Assembly (NCBI RefSeq): GCF_000716675.1
Contig: NZ_JNXT01000042.1
Coordinates: 1-64,000, forward strand
Origin: Streptomyces alboflavus
GTDB taxonomy: Bacteria; Actinomycetota; Actinomycetes; Streptomycetales; Streptomycetaceae
Reading direction: 5' to 3'
DNA: 64,000 nt
In this document: in pieces, positions 7,261 to 15,749 of the stretch
Position numbering within the stretch: position 1 is the stretch's first letter
Layout: every line of letters starts with the position of its first letter
Translations under genes and position numbers: made by a program
Notes under the pieces: model-generated
Told to the model about the DNA's origin: nothing
Database searches by the model: none
Seen by the model: the letters and a program-made list of their open reading frames with translations, nothing else

Positions 7261-7776
7261 TCACCCCCGCTGCACGCCGTACGCCCGTGCCCCCTCCCCC
7301 GGCACCACCGCCCACATCCGCGTCCCACCGCCCGGCTCCCGCGCGTCCCCGAAACCCCAGTCACCCGCGCATGCCCGCACCACGCACGCCATCAGGTTCA
7401 GGGCCGCGCCCCGCCGTTCGTCGCAGATCTCGGCGAGCCGGGGGTTCGTATGGCGCGGGTGACCGTCGTAGACGATCACCCGCAGGGCGCCGTCCCGGTG
7501 GCGCAGCCGCAGGTACACCTCCTCGGTGGGCGTGAACCGGTAAGCACAGGTGGCCAGTTCGGCTGTGACTAGGACCGCCGCCTCCGTCAGCCCCCGCAGG
7601 CCGTGCGCCTGCAGGATGGCCCCCACCGCGCGGCGCGCGATCGCCGGGCTCGTCGCCGACGCGGGCAGCGTGAGGCTGTACGTGAGGTCGTCGGGGGTCG
7701 GCGGGCGGTCCGCCCCGTGCGCGTGTACGTCGTCCAGCAGACTGTCGGGGCAAGCGGTGACCACGGGCAACGGCAT
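7261..7776 (-). CDS. HATPase-fold regulator (RsbW/anti-sigma factor kinase-like) with altered N-box
   Basis: A 171-residue protein; the ATG at 7776 follows GGAGG by five bases, which favours it over longer starts. It follows the Streptomyces single-domain GHKL pattern: LTLPASATSPAIARRAVGAIL, then a helix reading LVTAELATCAYRF, then YDG, and a late GGGTRMWAVV loop. The usual N-box is ELVTNAVRH; here the Mg-ATP-binding Asn is replaced by Cys, so kinase activity is doubtful. Such proteins often act beside DUF5753-type helix-turn-helix regulators, and one is transcribed divergently at 8060. Confidence 0.75.
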   Translation of the reverse strand: MPLPVVTACPDSLLDDVHAHGADRPPTPDDLTYSLTLPASATSPAIARRAVGAILQAHGLRGLTEAAVLVTAELATCAYRFTPTEEVYLRLRHRDGALRVIVYDGHPRHTNPRLAEICDERRGAALNLMACVVRACAGDWGFGDAREPGGGTRMWAVVPGEGARAYGVQRG

Positions 7777-8059
7777 GTCAACCTCCGGTGGCGGCAAGGG
7801 CATTGAGAGTCGCGCTGTCGGTGGCCTGTCTCCCTGGCGCGGGCCCACCCCCTCCCAGGGAAGGAGGGGTCTTCTTGCTTTTGGGCAGGCTCACGCGATG
7901 CGCTTCCGACTGCGTCGAGCAGTAAGCGATGCGTTACTCAATGTAGGGATTCCGGGTCACGGTGTCCACGCAGAAAGAGATAATTACCCCCCATGCACAT
8001 GGACCGCTGCCCGCTCCGGAGGGCAGACTGTGGCCCTCCACGCCACAAGAAGGGGCGGC

Positions 8060-8911
8060 ATGCCGACCAGAACCACGCCGACAGAGCGACAGAAGCGTCT
8101 GGGGGCCGAGCTGCGCAGGATGCGCGTCGCGGCGGGAGCCACCACGGAGTACGCCGCCGGACTGCTCGGAATTGACCGGACACGGCTCTCCAACATCGAG
8201 TCAGGCATCCGCCCCGTCTCCGGCGAGCGCATCCGCACCTTGGCCTGCAACTACGCCTGTGCGGACGAGAGTTATGTCGACGCCCTGGTGGCCATCGCCG
8301 AGAACAAGGAGCGCGGCTGGTGGGAGAGGCAGCGGGGCACACTGCCGCCCGGGCTGCTGAACATCGCCGAGTTGGAGTGGCACGCCGCGCGCGTACGCAC
8401 CGCGCAGGTGCTGCACGTACCGGGTCTGCTCCAGACCGAGGACTACGCCCGCGCGATCTTCACAGCCGTGCTGCCACCTCTGACCCGTCTGGAGGTCGAG
8501 CTGCGGGTCGCACACCGCATGGACCGCCAGCGGGTCCTCGAACGGCCACAGCCTCTCGCCTACATTGCGTACGTTCACGAGGTCGCGCTGCGTATGCCGT
8601 TCGGGGGCACCGACGTGACGCGGAAGCAGCTCACACAACTGGCCGCCGTCGCCGAGCGCGAGAACGCCGAGGTCCGCGTCATACCGACAAGCATCGGCGC
8701 GTTTCCGGGCGCCGGGCACGCATTGCTGTACGCGGAAGGGGTTGTTCCCCAGCTCGACACCGTGCAGCTGGACTCCGCACACGGGCCGGAATTCACTCAT
8801 GCCGAGGCACAGCTCACCAAGTACCGTTCTCACCTCGACTGGTGGGACGACGCGGCACTGTCGCCCGCGGCATCGCGTGACCTCATCCACAGAGTCGCGC
8901 GCGAACTCTGA
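8060..8911 (+). CDS. Helix-turn-helix regulator with DUF5753 domain
   Basis: A 283-residue regulator. Residues 8-65 form an Xre-type helix-turn-helix (RLGAELRRMRVAAGATTEYAAGLLGIDRTRLSNIE). Residues 95-275 form the DUF5753 effector domain, with its typical VPGLLQTEDYARAI and FPGAGHALLY landmarks. The ATG at 8060 is preceded by AAGAAGGGG; the open frame upstream is not coding. It is divergent from the ATPase-fold gene and followed by a small partner gene after 15 bases, the standard regulator/partner order. A shrunken remnant of a similar gene end lies at 17524-17586 beside the second copy of the partner. Confidence 0.9.
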   Translation: MPTRTTPTERQKRLGAELRRMRVAAGATTEYAAGLLGIDRTRLSNIESGIRPVSGERIRTLACNYACADESYVDALVAIAENKERGWWERQRGTLPPGLLNIAELEWHAARVRTAQVLHVPGLLQTEDYARAIFTAVLPPLTRLEVELRVAHRMDRQRVLERPQPLAYIAYVHEVALRMPFGGTDVTRKQLTQLAAVAERENAEVRVIPTSIGAFPGAGHALLYAEGVVPQLDTVQLDSAHGPEFTHAEAQLTKYRSHLDWWDDAALSPAASRDLIHRVAREL

Positions 8912-8926
8912 GAGCAGGGAGAAACC

Positions 8927-9118
8927 GTGGCCGGGATCCACTGGGAAGAGCCGTTCTGCGGCGAAGGCAACAACTGCTTCCGCATAGGCACCGACACCGA
9001 AGGCAACGCCTACATAGCCCTCGCCGGCGCCGAGGACACGTACCTCACCGACACCCGCGAAGCCCTCGCCACGCTCATCCGGGACATCAAGGCGGGCAAG
9101 GCCGACCACCTGCTGTGA
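8927..9118 (+). CDS. Small conserved partner protein of the DUF5753 regulator, copy 1
   Basis: A 63-residue protein from GTG 8927, reading MAGIHWEEPFCGEGNNCF and ending DIKAGKADHLL. It takes the place of the DUF397-type small proteins that follow DUF5753 regulators and is probably their functional partner. A GGGAG box precedes the start. A paralogue at 17600-17791 shares most residues. The stop overlaps no start, but the next gene begins at the very next base, so the three genes likely form one transcript. Biochemical role unknown. Confidence 0.78.
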   Translation: MAGIHWEEPFCGEGNNCFRIGTDTEGNAYIALAGAEDTYLTDTREALATLIRDIKAGKADHLL

Positions 9119-9385
9119 GTGACACATACGGCCTCGCAGTGCAGGGAAGAGGACGAGGCCATCGTGCTGGCGGCACGGTCGAGATCGCTCGGCCCTATGC
9201 TCCAGTTCCTTGAGTCCTGGGCAGTGACCGTGGAAATCGCGCGGCTTCCCGGGACAGCGGCCCGGCTGCGAGCCGCTGAGTACACAGCGCAGAACACAGA
9301 CCGCGACGACCCGGCGTGGCAGGCGGCCATGGACGAGATCCGCGCCCTCCACTCCGCAGCCAGGGAGTCACTCGCGCATGAGTAG
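9119..9385 (+). CDS. Small helical protein, N-terminally shortened relative to its paralogue
   Basis: An 88-residue product from GTG 9119, immediately after the preceding stop. From residue 8 onward it matches the 119-residue protein at 17867-18226 (REEDEAIVLAARSRSLGP..., LRAAEYTAQNTDRDDPAWQA). It lacks the first 38 or so residues of that copy, and the start used here would be newly created by the junction. It may therefore be a 5' truncated gene; whether it is still made is uncertain. Function unknown; the sequence is mostly helical and acidic. Confidence 0.55.
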   Translation: MTHTASQCREEDEAIVLAARSRSLGPMLQFLESWAVTVEIARLPGTAARLRAAEYTAQNTDRDDPAWQAAMDEIRALHSAARESLAHE

Positions 9386-9535
9386 CTGACGCTGGGGGTA
9401 CGACCCGGACGAAAAGCACGTGATCGGGGGCGAGACGCCCCCACCTCCCGCGCTCGTGGCGGAAGTGGAAGAGCGCGCCGCCGAAGTGGAACGGGCCGCG
9501 GAGGCCCTGCATCTGGACGGGACGCGGCCTACGTC
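9386..9535 (+). pseudogene. Remnant of a small gene that follows the partner block, copy 1
   Basis: Just after the preceding gene an ATG-AGT-AGC is closed at once by TGA, yet the same frame then reads WGYDPDEKHVIGGETPPP and LVAEVEERA...ALHLDGT without a start. The copy at 18228-18489 shows the same early stop, a one-base shift and a longer 3' end (VFQGAGDGVQTALVPGGMF). In copy 1 the similarity ends abruptly after LHLDGT, so the 3' end has been lost. The remaining bases to 9581 hold nothing else. Confidence 0.5.
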
Positions 9536-9581
9536 TTCTCGATCGTTCATGTTCTGGTTGCCCGGTGTCGTCGCGCCCGGC

Positions 9582-11039
9582 TCATGCCGCCTTGAGGTGG
9601 TCCATGAGTTGCTGCAGCCGCTCCCAGGCTGAGGGGTCGTTGCCGTCGCCCAGTGGGTAGTGGAGGGAGGGTGCGGCCGTGGGCCCGAGGCGTGCGGGGG
9701 CAGTGTCGAGTGGCGGACGCGCGGCGTGGGCGAGGCCGATGCCGCGTACCGCGTCCGGGCCGAGGGTGAAAGCGACCGGGGCAGGCGGGGCCTCGAAGTG
9801 CGGGGGCACGGTGAGGTCGCGCCGGGCGGCGCGGAGCGACGTGAGCATCGAGGTCAGGCCGTGCTCGGCGGCCAGAGCTTCGGCCAGGGGCGCGATGGCG
9901 TCGCGTGGGGCGGCCTCGTCCGGGCCGTAGCCCAGGGTGAGGGTGATGTCCTCCTCGACCCCGGCGGTGGTGCGGGTGACGTGGACGGTCGCCATGGCCG
10001 GACGGCTGGGCGTGCCGACGGCGACGAGCCAGGTGGGCTGCGGCGCGCGACTGCGGGCGAGGGCGGTGAGCTGGCGGGTGGACCACGGGAGGCTGACCGG
10101 TTCGGCGGTGCTCCAGCCGGCCGGGGGTGCGCCGGTGAGGTGGCGGAAGGAGGCTTCGAGGGCGCCGCCCAGGACGAGGTGTTCATCGGGTTCGTGTCTG
10201 GTGCGGATGTTGAGGGTGAGCTGGCGCTCGCCCGAGTCCGGGGCGGGTTGGAACGCGTCGGCGACCCGAGTGGTGCCGTCCGCGTCACGCACAGGCACGA
10301 AGGCGTCGCCCTCCCAGTGGAGTTCGGCGCCGGAGAGGCCGTCGTAGTAGCCGGAGCCGGATTCGGAGTCGGGGAGTTGGACGACCCAGCGGTTGGGGTG
10401 GCCGTGCAGGGCGATGCGGGTGGGCAGGGTGAGGGTGGTGTGGGGCGGGGTGACGATCGTCAGGGCGCGGTCGTGGGCGGCGGCCTCGCGCAGGGCGTCG
10501 GAGAGCCAGCTCGTCATGGCGATGACGGGCCGGTCCTGGATGACGACGGCCGCCTTGTCGGTGAGGGCGTCGACGGCTGGGGATGTGATCGCCGGGGCTC
10601 GGCTGGATTGGCCCTGGCCTCGGCCGGATTCGTCCGAGGCTGCGTCGGATTCGTCCGGGGCCACGGGGACGACGTCGGTGTGTGCGGCCTCCGGCGGCCA
10701 GGCGGTGCCGCCCAGCACGGTGGCCAGCCGCCCCGCGAAGGAACCGGCGAGCCGGTCGGCCTCCTCGACGGCGGTGGAGGCACGCGCCTCGGTCCACCAG
10801 AACGGGAGCTCGGGAACCGTCACGTCAGGGCTGAGCAGCCGCTGGGCCTCACCCGGAGTGTGCACGAGGAACGGCGCCTCAACGGACACCAGTGTCCGCC
10901 CGTCCGGCGCACACAACTGCACGACCGCACCGTCCGCCACCGTACGGACCTCCAGGTCGGGGCCACCCGCGAACAGCCCGGCCACGATGGACTTGGTGTC
11001 GGGCATGGTGGAGGTGAGGGCTATGACGTCTTTGGTCAC
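9582..11039 (-). CDS. DUF6177-type ESX-locus protein
   Basis: A 485-residue soluble protein starting at GTG 11039. It opens with MTKDVIALTSTMPDTKSIVAGLFAGGP and contains ALTDKAAVVIQDRPVIAMTSWLSDALREAA and a C-terminal DPSAWERLQQLMDHL. The pattern matches proteins named DUF6177 that lie within Streptomyces ESX loci. No signal peptide, membrane helix or catalytic motif is recognised. Residues 130-150 form a Ser/Asp/Gly-rich low-complexity linker. It lies between the two effector cassettes on the same strand and may serve both, but this is only positional inference. It is separated from the immunity gene at 11229 by 189 bases. Confidence 0.65.
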   Translation of the reverse strand: MTKDVIALTSTMPDTKSIVAGLFAGGPDLEVRTVADGAVVQLCAPDGRTLVSVEAPFLVHTPGEAQRLLSPDVTVPELPFWWTEARASTAVEEADRLAGSFAGRLATVLGGTAWPPEAAHTDVVPVAPDESDAASDESGRGQGQSSRAPAITSPAVDALTDKAAVVIQDRPVIAMTSWLSDALREAAAHDRALTIVTPPHTTLTLPTRIALHGHPNRWVVQLPDSESGSGYYDGLSGAELHWEGDAFVPVRDADGTTRVADAFQPAPDSGERQLTLNIRTRHEPDEHLVLGGALEASFRHLTGAPPAGWSTAEPVSLPWSTRQLTALARSRAPQPTWLVAVGTPSRPAMATVHVTRTTAGVEEDITLTLGYGPDEAAPRDAIAPLAEALAAEHGLTSMLTSLRAARRDLTVPPHFEAPPAPVAFTLGPDAVRGIGLAHAARPPLDTAPARLGPTAAPSLHYPLGDGNDPSAWERLQQLMDHLKAA

Positions 11040-11228
11040 GTGGTGTCGGTCTCCGTTAGGCGGTCGCTGAGACTTTGGCCATCTCGCGTGGGGAAACTCG
11101 CCGAGCCAGCCGTCCTGGGCGAGAAACTTCGGCTGAATATCTCCAATCGACCTCGGTAGTCATCCGTCGGTCGTAGGCGGGGCACGCAAGGCCACAGCAC
11201 AAGCTGTGCTCGCTCTGGGCCAAGGGCG
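11040..11228 (-). other. Intergenic region downstream of cassette 2, with a weak hairpin
   Basis: No gene is supported here. A small inverted repeat (AGCACA-AGC-TGTGCT, 11196-11210) lies 18 bases downstream of the immunity gene stop and could slow transcription, but it is only six pairs long and lacks a T-tract. Confidence 0.3.
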
Positions 11229-12008
11229 TCAAGCCGTCCCATCCAGCCGGGTCTCCGCCACCATCTGCCGGACGCGCTCGTCTCCGATGGACTTCATATA
11301 CTCACCGAGCTGTTGGACTTCCTGGTCTCGCGACCGCTGGAGCAGTGTGGCCGCGTGAACCATTGCACGTTGCGACGGCGCGACTCTAAGCACATCCATA
11401 ACAAACTTCGATGCCGTTCGCCCATCGATGAGGGCTACCGATGCGGCAAGGTCGACCAGCTGAGTAGCGAGATCGAATCGCTGAGGGACTCCGGAAGCGA
11501 GGGAATGGATTCCCCGCTGCATGGCCTCCTCGATATCGCCCAGCACGGCCCTCAGGGAGTCGGCATCAATAATTTCCCCCAGCTTGTCCTCGAAGTATTC
11601 ACCGTCCGCAATTTGCACGAGAGATCTGAAGGCCTCGGTCCGTAGTGCGAGCGTACCCTTATCCGATGCGATTTCATCACTATCACCGACAGCTACCGCG
11701 AGCTGCGCGAAAGTACTGTCGACGGAGAACTTCCGGTCGATGAGGACCTCGTACCACGGGGCTCGTTTTGCCAATTTCGCGGCATTCATTACTGCTCGAT
11801 AGCCAGCTGGCTCACCCCAGGTCGTCAGCGCCACGCACGACAGAAGTCGATCCGCTTCAGGAGCTGCAGAGTCACCAAGAAGCTCAGCGAGAGCAGGTAC
11901 ACGATCAAGATGCCGTGGATCGTCCAGTCCGCCATAGACCAAATCGTCAACGTCAGCGATGGGATTACCATCAAAATCGGTCCCGAGCAACGGATTGAGC
12001 TTTTTCAC
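11229..12008 (-). CDS. Putative immunity protein for the toxin at 12027-14180
   Basis: A 259-residue, largely helical acidic protein beginning at GTG 12008 with a near-perfect AAAGGAGG ribosome site. It sits 18 bases downstream of the toxin stop, the expected place for its immunity gene. Stretches such as LAELLGDSAAPEADRLLSCVALTTWGEP and ALRTEAFRSLVQIADG suggest a HEAT- or ankyrin-like array of helix pairs rather than an enzyme. No signal peptide or membrane helix. Base composition is lower in GC than the surrounding genes, especially in the middle. I do not recognise a named immunity family. Confidence 0.7.
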   Translation of the reverse strand: MKKLNPLLGTDFDGNPIADVDDLVYGGLDDPRHLDRVPALAELLGDSAAPEADRLLSCVALTTWGEPAGYRAVMNAAKLAKRAPWYEVLIDRKFSVDSTFAQLAVAVGDSDEIASDKGTLALRTEAFRSLVQIADGEYFEDKLGEIIDADSLRAVLGDIEEAMQRGIHSLASGVPQRFDLATQLVDLAASVALIDGRTASKFVMDVLRVAPSQRAMVHAATLLQRSRDQEVQQLGEYMKSIGDERVRQMVAETRLDGTA

Positions 12009-12026
12009 CCAAGCCTCCTTTCGTAA

Positions 12027-14180
12027 TCAGTCACCGAACGGCCCGGTGATGTAACGATGCGGGACAACACCCTTGATGAGCCACTCCTCATCACGCTTGG
12101 TGTTCATCATGTCTATCATCCGCTGCATGATGCGCTTCGTTTTCCCCTTGCTCAGGCCAAGCGAACGCGCAATCTCCGGTATGTCAGCACGAGTTGCCCC
12201 TGGAGGGAGGCTAATGTCTACAGGCCGCCCAGCAATGTCATCGGCGCTCCTCTGGAGCTCTGCTTGCACCCGCTCCGGCGAGAGAACCTCGACTCCTGTG
12301 ACCTTGCCATCAGCTATGTCACGCTCAAGCCGTGCTAGATCGACTCGGATCCTTCCAGCACCGAACGCCTTGGCGTCAGCACCCTCCCGGCTGAGCGACG
12401 TGTAAGGGCTGTCCGATTTAGCTGGATCGCGGCCAACTATGTGGTCCACAACCGTTGCGTTTCCATCGGGGTTAGCGGGCACAAGATCACCATCCGAACT
12501 GAGATGCGACTTGCGTTGTCCCTTCCGATTGTGTTCCGCAGCAAAGTTATCGTCCTGGCGTACTAGGTGAGGGGTATCACCGTCGCCCGTTCCACCGTCA
12601 GGCCCGCTTGTTCCGCTACCTCCTCCGCTGGCATGCGCAGAGGTCTCGGGACTCGATGCACCGTGGTTTTCGGACGGGGGCCAAGCAGGCCCCGCCGCAT
12701 CCCGACTGCCGGAGCCCGAGTTCTCACCGCCACGGCCGACGAGTTTCCCCTCACCGCCCTGAGTGAGTGCACCTACCGGGACGGGTTTCCTATGCGAAGG
12801 TGTCTCTCCGGCTGCTGTGGCAGCGGCTCGTTGTGCCGCAGAGGGTTCCCTTTCGCCCTGGCCTTCCTTCTTCAAATCACCCAGGACCCTGTTGTGCTCA
12901 TCAACAATGGTCCCTTGGTCCGTCAGGTAGATCGTTTTGCCCCTGCTATCGGTATACCGCATTGCGGTATCCGGCACCGCGGCAGCGCGCACCCGCCCGT
13001 GCCCGCCCTCGTCCACCAAGCGGTAGGGACCGTCCAACACACCGCGCCCACCGGCCCGTACCCCAGCAGCGATGTCCGCCACCCTGGGCAGCGTCCGGGC
13101 CGTCGTGGCCGCAGCCACGATCGGGTCCATCCCCTCGCCGGCCTTGGCCGCCGCATTCGCCGCCTTGGCCATCGCCCCCGCCCGCCCCGCCGTGGCCAAC
13201 TTCACCGGCCCGGCACCGAGGGTGCCGAAGTTGAAGATCGTCGTGCCGGCCGCACGGCCGGGGTTCGTCCTCCACTGATCCCAGGCCACAAGCCCCTTGG
13301 CGAACCCCTTCGCGTACGGCTTGCTGCCCTGCACGAAGTCGGTGTTCCAGAAGCTGCCGCCGGGCCTGCCCCCGCCCATCTCCGTCGCGTACACGGACGT
13401 CCCGACCAGCGTGCGGGTCAGCCCGTTCCACGCGGCGCGTGCCTCACCAGGGCCCCGCAGGCCCGCCAGCGCGGCGGCGCCCTTGAGTGAGCCGACGATT
13501 CCGTCCATGACAAGGCCGTCCCACAGCAACTGCTTGCCGTGATAGCCGAGGTCCCACGCGTGGTGCGACCGCTCCGCGGGGGTGCCCCAGGGAAGTTCGT
13601 CGGCGTTCTTCAGCGCGTCGGCAGTGAATCCGTACGTGGTGACGCCCCGCGGGACGAACATGGTCCCGCCCGTGTCCGCCATGTACTTGGTGCCGCCGGC
13701 CACCAGCGCCGTGATCTTGTTGGAAGCGGTGATCTCCGCGGCGTAGAACGCGGCCCGGGCTACCGCGAGTTCGTTCCACAATGCTTCGTGCTGGTCGACC
13801 TTGTCCTGGTCCTTGGTCCAGTCCGTGCCGAAGGCGCCCCCGTCGGTGTCCAGGCCCGCGATGAATGTGCCCGCCTTGGCTTTGAGGTGCTTGAGCTTCT
13901 CGGCGATCGGCCCGACCGTCTGTGCGTACTCCTCCAGCGCGCCCGCGACCGTCTCCACCTTCTCCGCGAACGCGTCCGCCTTGTCGCGCACCGGCATGGT
14001 CGACGCAAACAGGTCCTCCGCCTCCGGGGCCTTGTAGAACGCCGACATCGCCTGGAACTGCGTGTGCGCCGCGCCCCCGGCCTGCCGGATGCCGTCCGCG
14101 TCCCGGCGCAGCCCGGTGATGTGCCGCTGCAGCGCGTCCAAGTCGCCGGTGAACTGGGGTATGTCCTCCGGCTTGATCAC
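12027..14180 (-). CDS. ESX-secreted polymorphic toxin, unassigned C-terminal domain
   Basis: A 717-residue protein built like the toxin at 3274-5415. Residues 6-110 are the T7SS signal domain (IPQFTGDLDALQR..., AFYKAPEAEDLFAST), followed by a hydrophobic/glycine middle region. The shared junction motif (RYTDSRGKTIYLTDQGTIVDEHN) is near residue 420, then a long Gly/Ser/Pro linker. The last 150 residues form the tip: VDHIVGRDPAKSDSPYTSLSREG, GRIRVDLARLERDI, VEVLSPERVQAEL. The SPYTSLS strand recalls the Ser-x-Ser region of ADP-ribosyltransferases, but no full motif set is visible, so the activity is left open. GTGA overlap with the upstream gene couples translation. Confidence 0.75.
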   Translation of the reverse strand: MIKPEDIPQFTGDLDALQRHITGLRRDADGIRQAGGAAHTQFQAMSAFYKAPEAEDLFASTMPVRDKADAFAEKVETVAGALEEYAQTVGPIAEKLKHLKAKAGTFIAGLDTDGGAFGTDWTKDQDKVDQHEALWNELAVARAAFYAAEITASNKITALVAGGTKYMADTGGTMFVPRGVTTYGFTADALKNADELPWGTPAERSHHAWDLGYHGKQLLWDGLVMDGIVGSLKGAAALAGLRGPGEARAAWNGLTRTLVGTSVYATEMGGGRPGGSFWNTDFVQGSKPYAKGFAKGLVAWDQWRTNPGRAAGTTIFNFGTLGAGPVKLATAGRAGAMAKAANAAAKAGEGMDPIVAAATTARTLPRVADIAAGVRAGGRGVLDGPYRLVDEGGHGRVRAAAVPDTAMRYTDSRGKTIYLTDQGTIVDEHNRVLGDLKKEGQGEREPSAAQRAAATAAGETPSHRKPVPVGALTQGGEGKLVGRGGENSGSGSRDAAGPAWPPSENHGASSPETSAHASGGGSGTSGPDGGTGDGDTPHLVRQDDNFAAEHNRKGQRKSHLSSDGDLVPANPDGNATVVDHIVGRDPAKSDSPYTSLSREGADAKAFGAGRIRVDLARLERDIADGKVTGVEVLSPERVQAELQRSADDIAGRPVDISLPPGATRADIPEIARSLGLSKGKTKRIMQRMIDMMNTKRDEEWLIKGVVPHRYITGPFGD

Positions 14181-14569
14181 AGGTCGCCCCGCGTCCAGCC
14201 GTGCGCCATGTCCGGCTCGTCCACGCCGGCCGCATGGCGCTGCGCCCGCGTGGCCATCTCCATGTCCCCGGCCTCGTACGCGGCCGTCGCCAGCAACGCC
14301 CCGTCCACCGACTTCGCCGCCCGCGCCGGAATGAACTGCACCTCGGCCGCGGTCCCCTGCGCGAACTCCGCGAGCGCGGCCGCGACCAGGCCGCCACCCG
14401 CCCCGCCCTTGACGCTCGCCCCGCCCTCCGCCACCGTGCCGGACGCCATCGCCGCGCCCCCCATGTCCTCACCGTACGCCGTGACAATCTTGCTCATGGC
14501 GCCAAGGACCTCGCCCATCTGCGACGCGACCAGCCCCACTCCAGCCGGCGTCACGTCCCACTTCGGCAT
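14177..14569 (-). CDS. DUF6507-type ESX-associated small protein, cassette 2
   Basis: A 130-residue counterpart of the gene at 5412-5843 with the same WDVTPAGVG opening, an AEGGASVKGG middle and a helical PARAAKSVDGALLATAAYEAGD segment. The ATG at 14569 is preferred to an in-frame TTG two codons earlier. Its last bases overlap the toxin start (GTGA). The two cassette copies are clearly homologous but far more diverged than the neighbouring Esx genes, so this gene has evolved with its toxin. Probable role: partner of the toxin signal domain during export (inferred). Confidence 0.7.
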   Translation of the reverse strand: MPKWDVTPAGVGLVASQMGEVLGAMSKIVTAYGEDMGGAAMASGTVAEGGASVKGGAGGGLVAAALAEFAQGTAAEVQFIPARAAKSVDGALLATAAYEAGDMEMATRAQRHAAGVDEPDMAHGWTRGDL

Positions 14570-14624
14570 ACCCAACCCCCTGCGAATCCCCGTTTACGTA
14601 CGCACGCCCCCAGTGGCCTGGCGC

Positions 14625-14936
14625 TCAGCCGATGTTGTTGACCGCCGCCCGCGCCCGCGACAGGGTGGTCTGCGCCGTCCCGTCGTTCTCCTCCAACGTC
14701 GACCGCACGAGCCGGATGATCTCCCGCACCTCGTTCGCCGCGTTGTTCCAGCGAACTTCCTTGCCGTGGTACTCGTCCGAGACGCCGTCGGCCTGGTAGT
14801 CGGCCATCGCCGCCTTCACCGCACGGTCCCGGTCACCGAGCACCCGCTCCAGGTTCCCGATGATGATGTGCAAGCTGCTCTGTACGTCGGCGGAGGCGCC
14901 GGTGTCGTACGAACGCCGGTCCTGATTCCCAGCCAT
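14625..14936 (-). CDS. Esx-type (ESAT-6 family) small secreted protein, copy 2
   Basis: A 103-residue protein identical to the product of 5946-6257 except Ser20 for Gly20. The ATG at 14936 lies 57 bases after the partner gene. The DNA differs from copy 1 by scattered, nearly all synonymous changes, so the two have been separate for some time or have been homogenised by conversion. Expected to form a heterodimer with the product of 14994-15323 and be exported by ESX. Confidence 0.82.
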   Translation of the reverse strand: MAGNQDRRSYDTGASADVQSSLHIIIGNLERVLGDRDRAVKAAMADYQADGVSDEYHGKEVRWNNAANEVREIIRLVRSTLEENDGTAQTTLSRARAAVNNIG

Positions 14937-14993
14937 AACAAAACTCCCCGTGTTGACGTGAAACGTTGAAGTGTGCGTTGGGACTTCTGCGGG

Positions 14994-15323
14994 TCAGCCG
15001 GAGAAGCGCGCCGCCTGGAAGTTCGCCGCGCCCATGTTCTTGTGCGCGTTGTCCGACTGCTCCTGCACACCCGTACCGAACGCCTCGTCCATCCCCGCCT
15101 GACCACCCAGAATCGACGACAACGAACCGTTCAACGCAGCCGTGATCTCATCCGCCCGCAACTTGAACGAATCAAACGTCGCCTTACCCGCACCGTTGAA
15201 CTTCCCCTCCAACGGCTCCGCCGCCGACACCAACGCCCGGATCAACGACCCCAGATCATCACTCGACCCCGACGTCTGCTTCCCCAACACAGACAGCGTC
15301 GTCTCACCCATGTCGAACTTCAC
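14994..15323 (-). CDS. Esx-type partner protein, copy 2
   Basis: A 109-residue protein starting at GTG 15323 and identical to the product of 6308-6637 except Ala30 for Gly30. It is the first gene of cassette 2 (Esx pair, DUF6507-type, toxin, immunity). The 5' region carries the same 64-bp conserved block as copy 1, at 15406-15469. Because the two Esx pairs are interchangeable at protein level, each may serve both toxins. Confidence 0.8.
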   Translation of the reverse strand: MKFDMGETTLSVLGKQTSGSSDDLGSLIRALVSAAEPLEGKFNGAGKATFDSFKLRADEITAALNGSLSSILGGQAGMDEAFGTGVQEQSDNAHKNMGAANFQAARFSG

Positions 15324-15749
15324 GAACCCGCACCCCCCCCGCTCGGACTCGCGCCGACCAACCGGTAGTTGACCGGCGCAACGACATCACTCCACACCCA
15401 CCCGGCACTCACGCCACGTAGCGCATCGAACACACTCTCCCACATCACATTGCAGACGCAACGCAGTTGGGGAGACGACCGCACGATTCCGCCACCGAGC
15501 TGGCGAGCCCGCAGGACGGCGACATGGCGCTTACGCGTTCAAGCGCAAGCTCCGCTCTCCGCCGCAGGATCCACTCTGGTCAGAACTGTGCGATTGGGTC
15601 ACCTCCGGGCGCGGGTCAGGAAATCTCGCCGCCCCCTGCGAGGTGTCCCGCGCGGAAGCGTCCGTCCAGGCCGCTCACCACGAACGAAGGGAGACCGACA
15701 CACGCCCCTGCGAGAGGCCGGGCCTCCCTGTGCATACAGTGATTCACTT
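15324..15749. other. Intergenic region between Esx cassette 2 and a divergent lipoprotein gene
   Basis: A 426-base gap between divergent genes. Its left third holds the conserved block upstream of cassette 2 (15406-15469) and a second stretch shared with cassette 1 (15365-15390). From 15480 to 15749 nothing is recognised; a reading frame passes through but lacks protein-like sequence. The promoter of the lipoprotein gene must lie here. Confidence 0.5.
15406..15469 (-). promoter_or_regulatory. Conserved 64-bp block upstream of Esx cassette 2
   Basis: Equivalent of 6722-6785. On the minus strand it contains TTGCGTCTGCAA, TGTGATGTGGGA and TTCGATGCGCTACG. The TTGC/GCAA arms are retained while the bases between them differ from copy 1, which suggests a protein-binding site rather than leftover duplication. 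Confidence 0.5.

Noticed and set aside
15467-15742. 91-residue plus-strand frame in the gap before the lipoprotein gene
   Set aside because: No ribosome site and a composition typical of random GC-rich frames.
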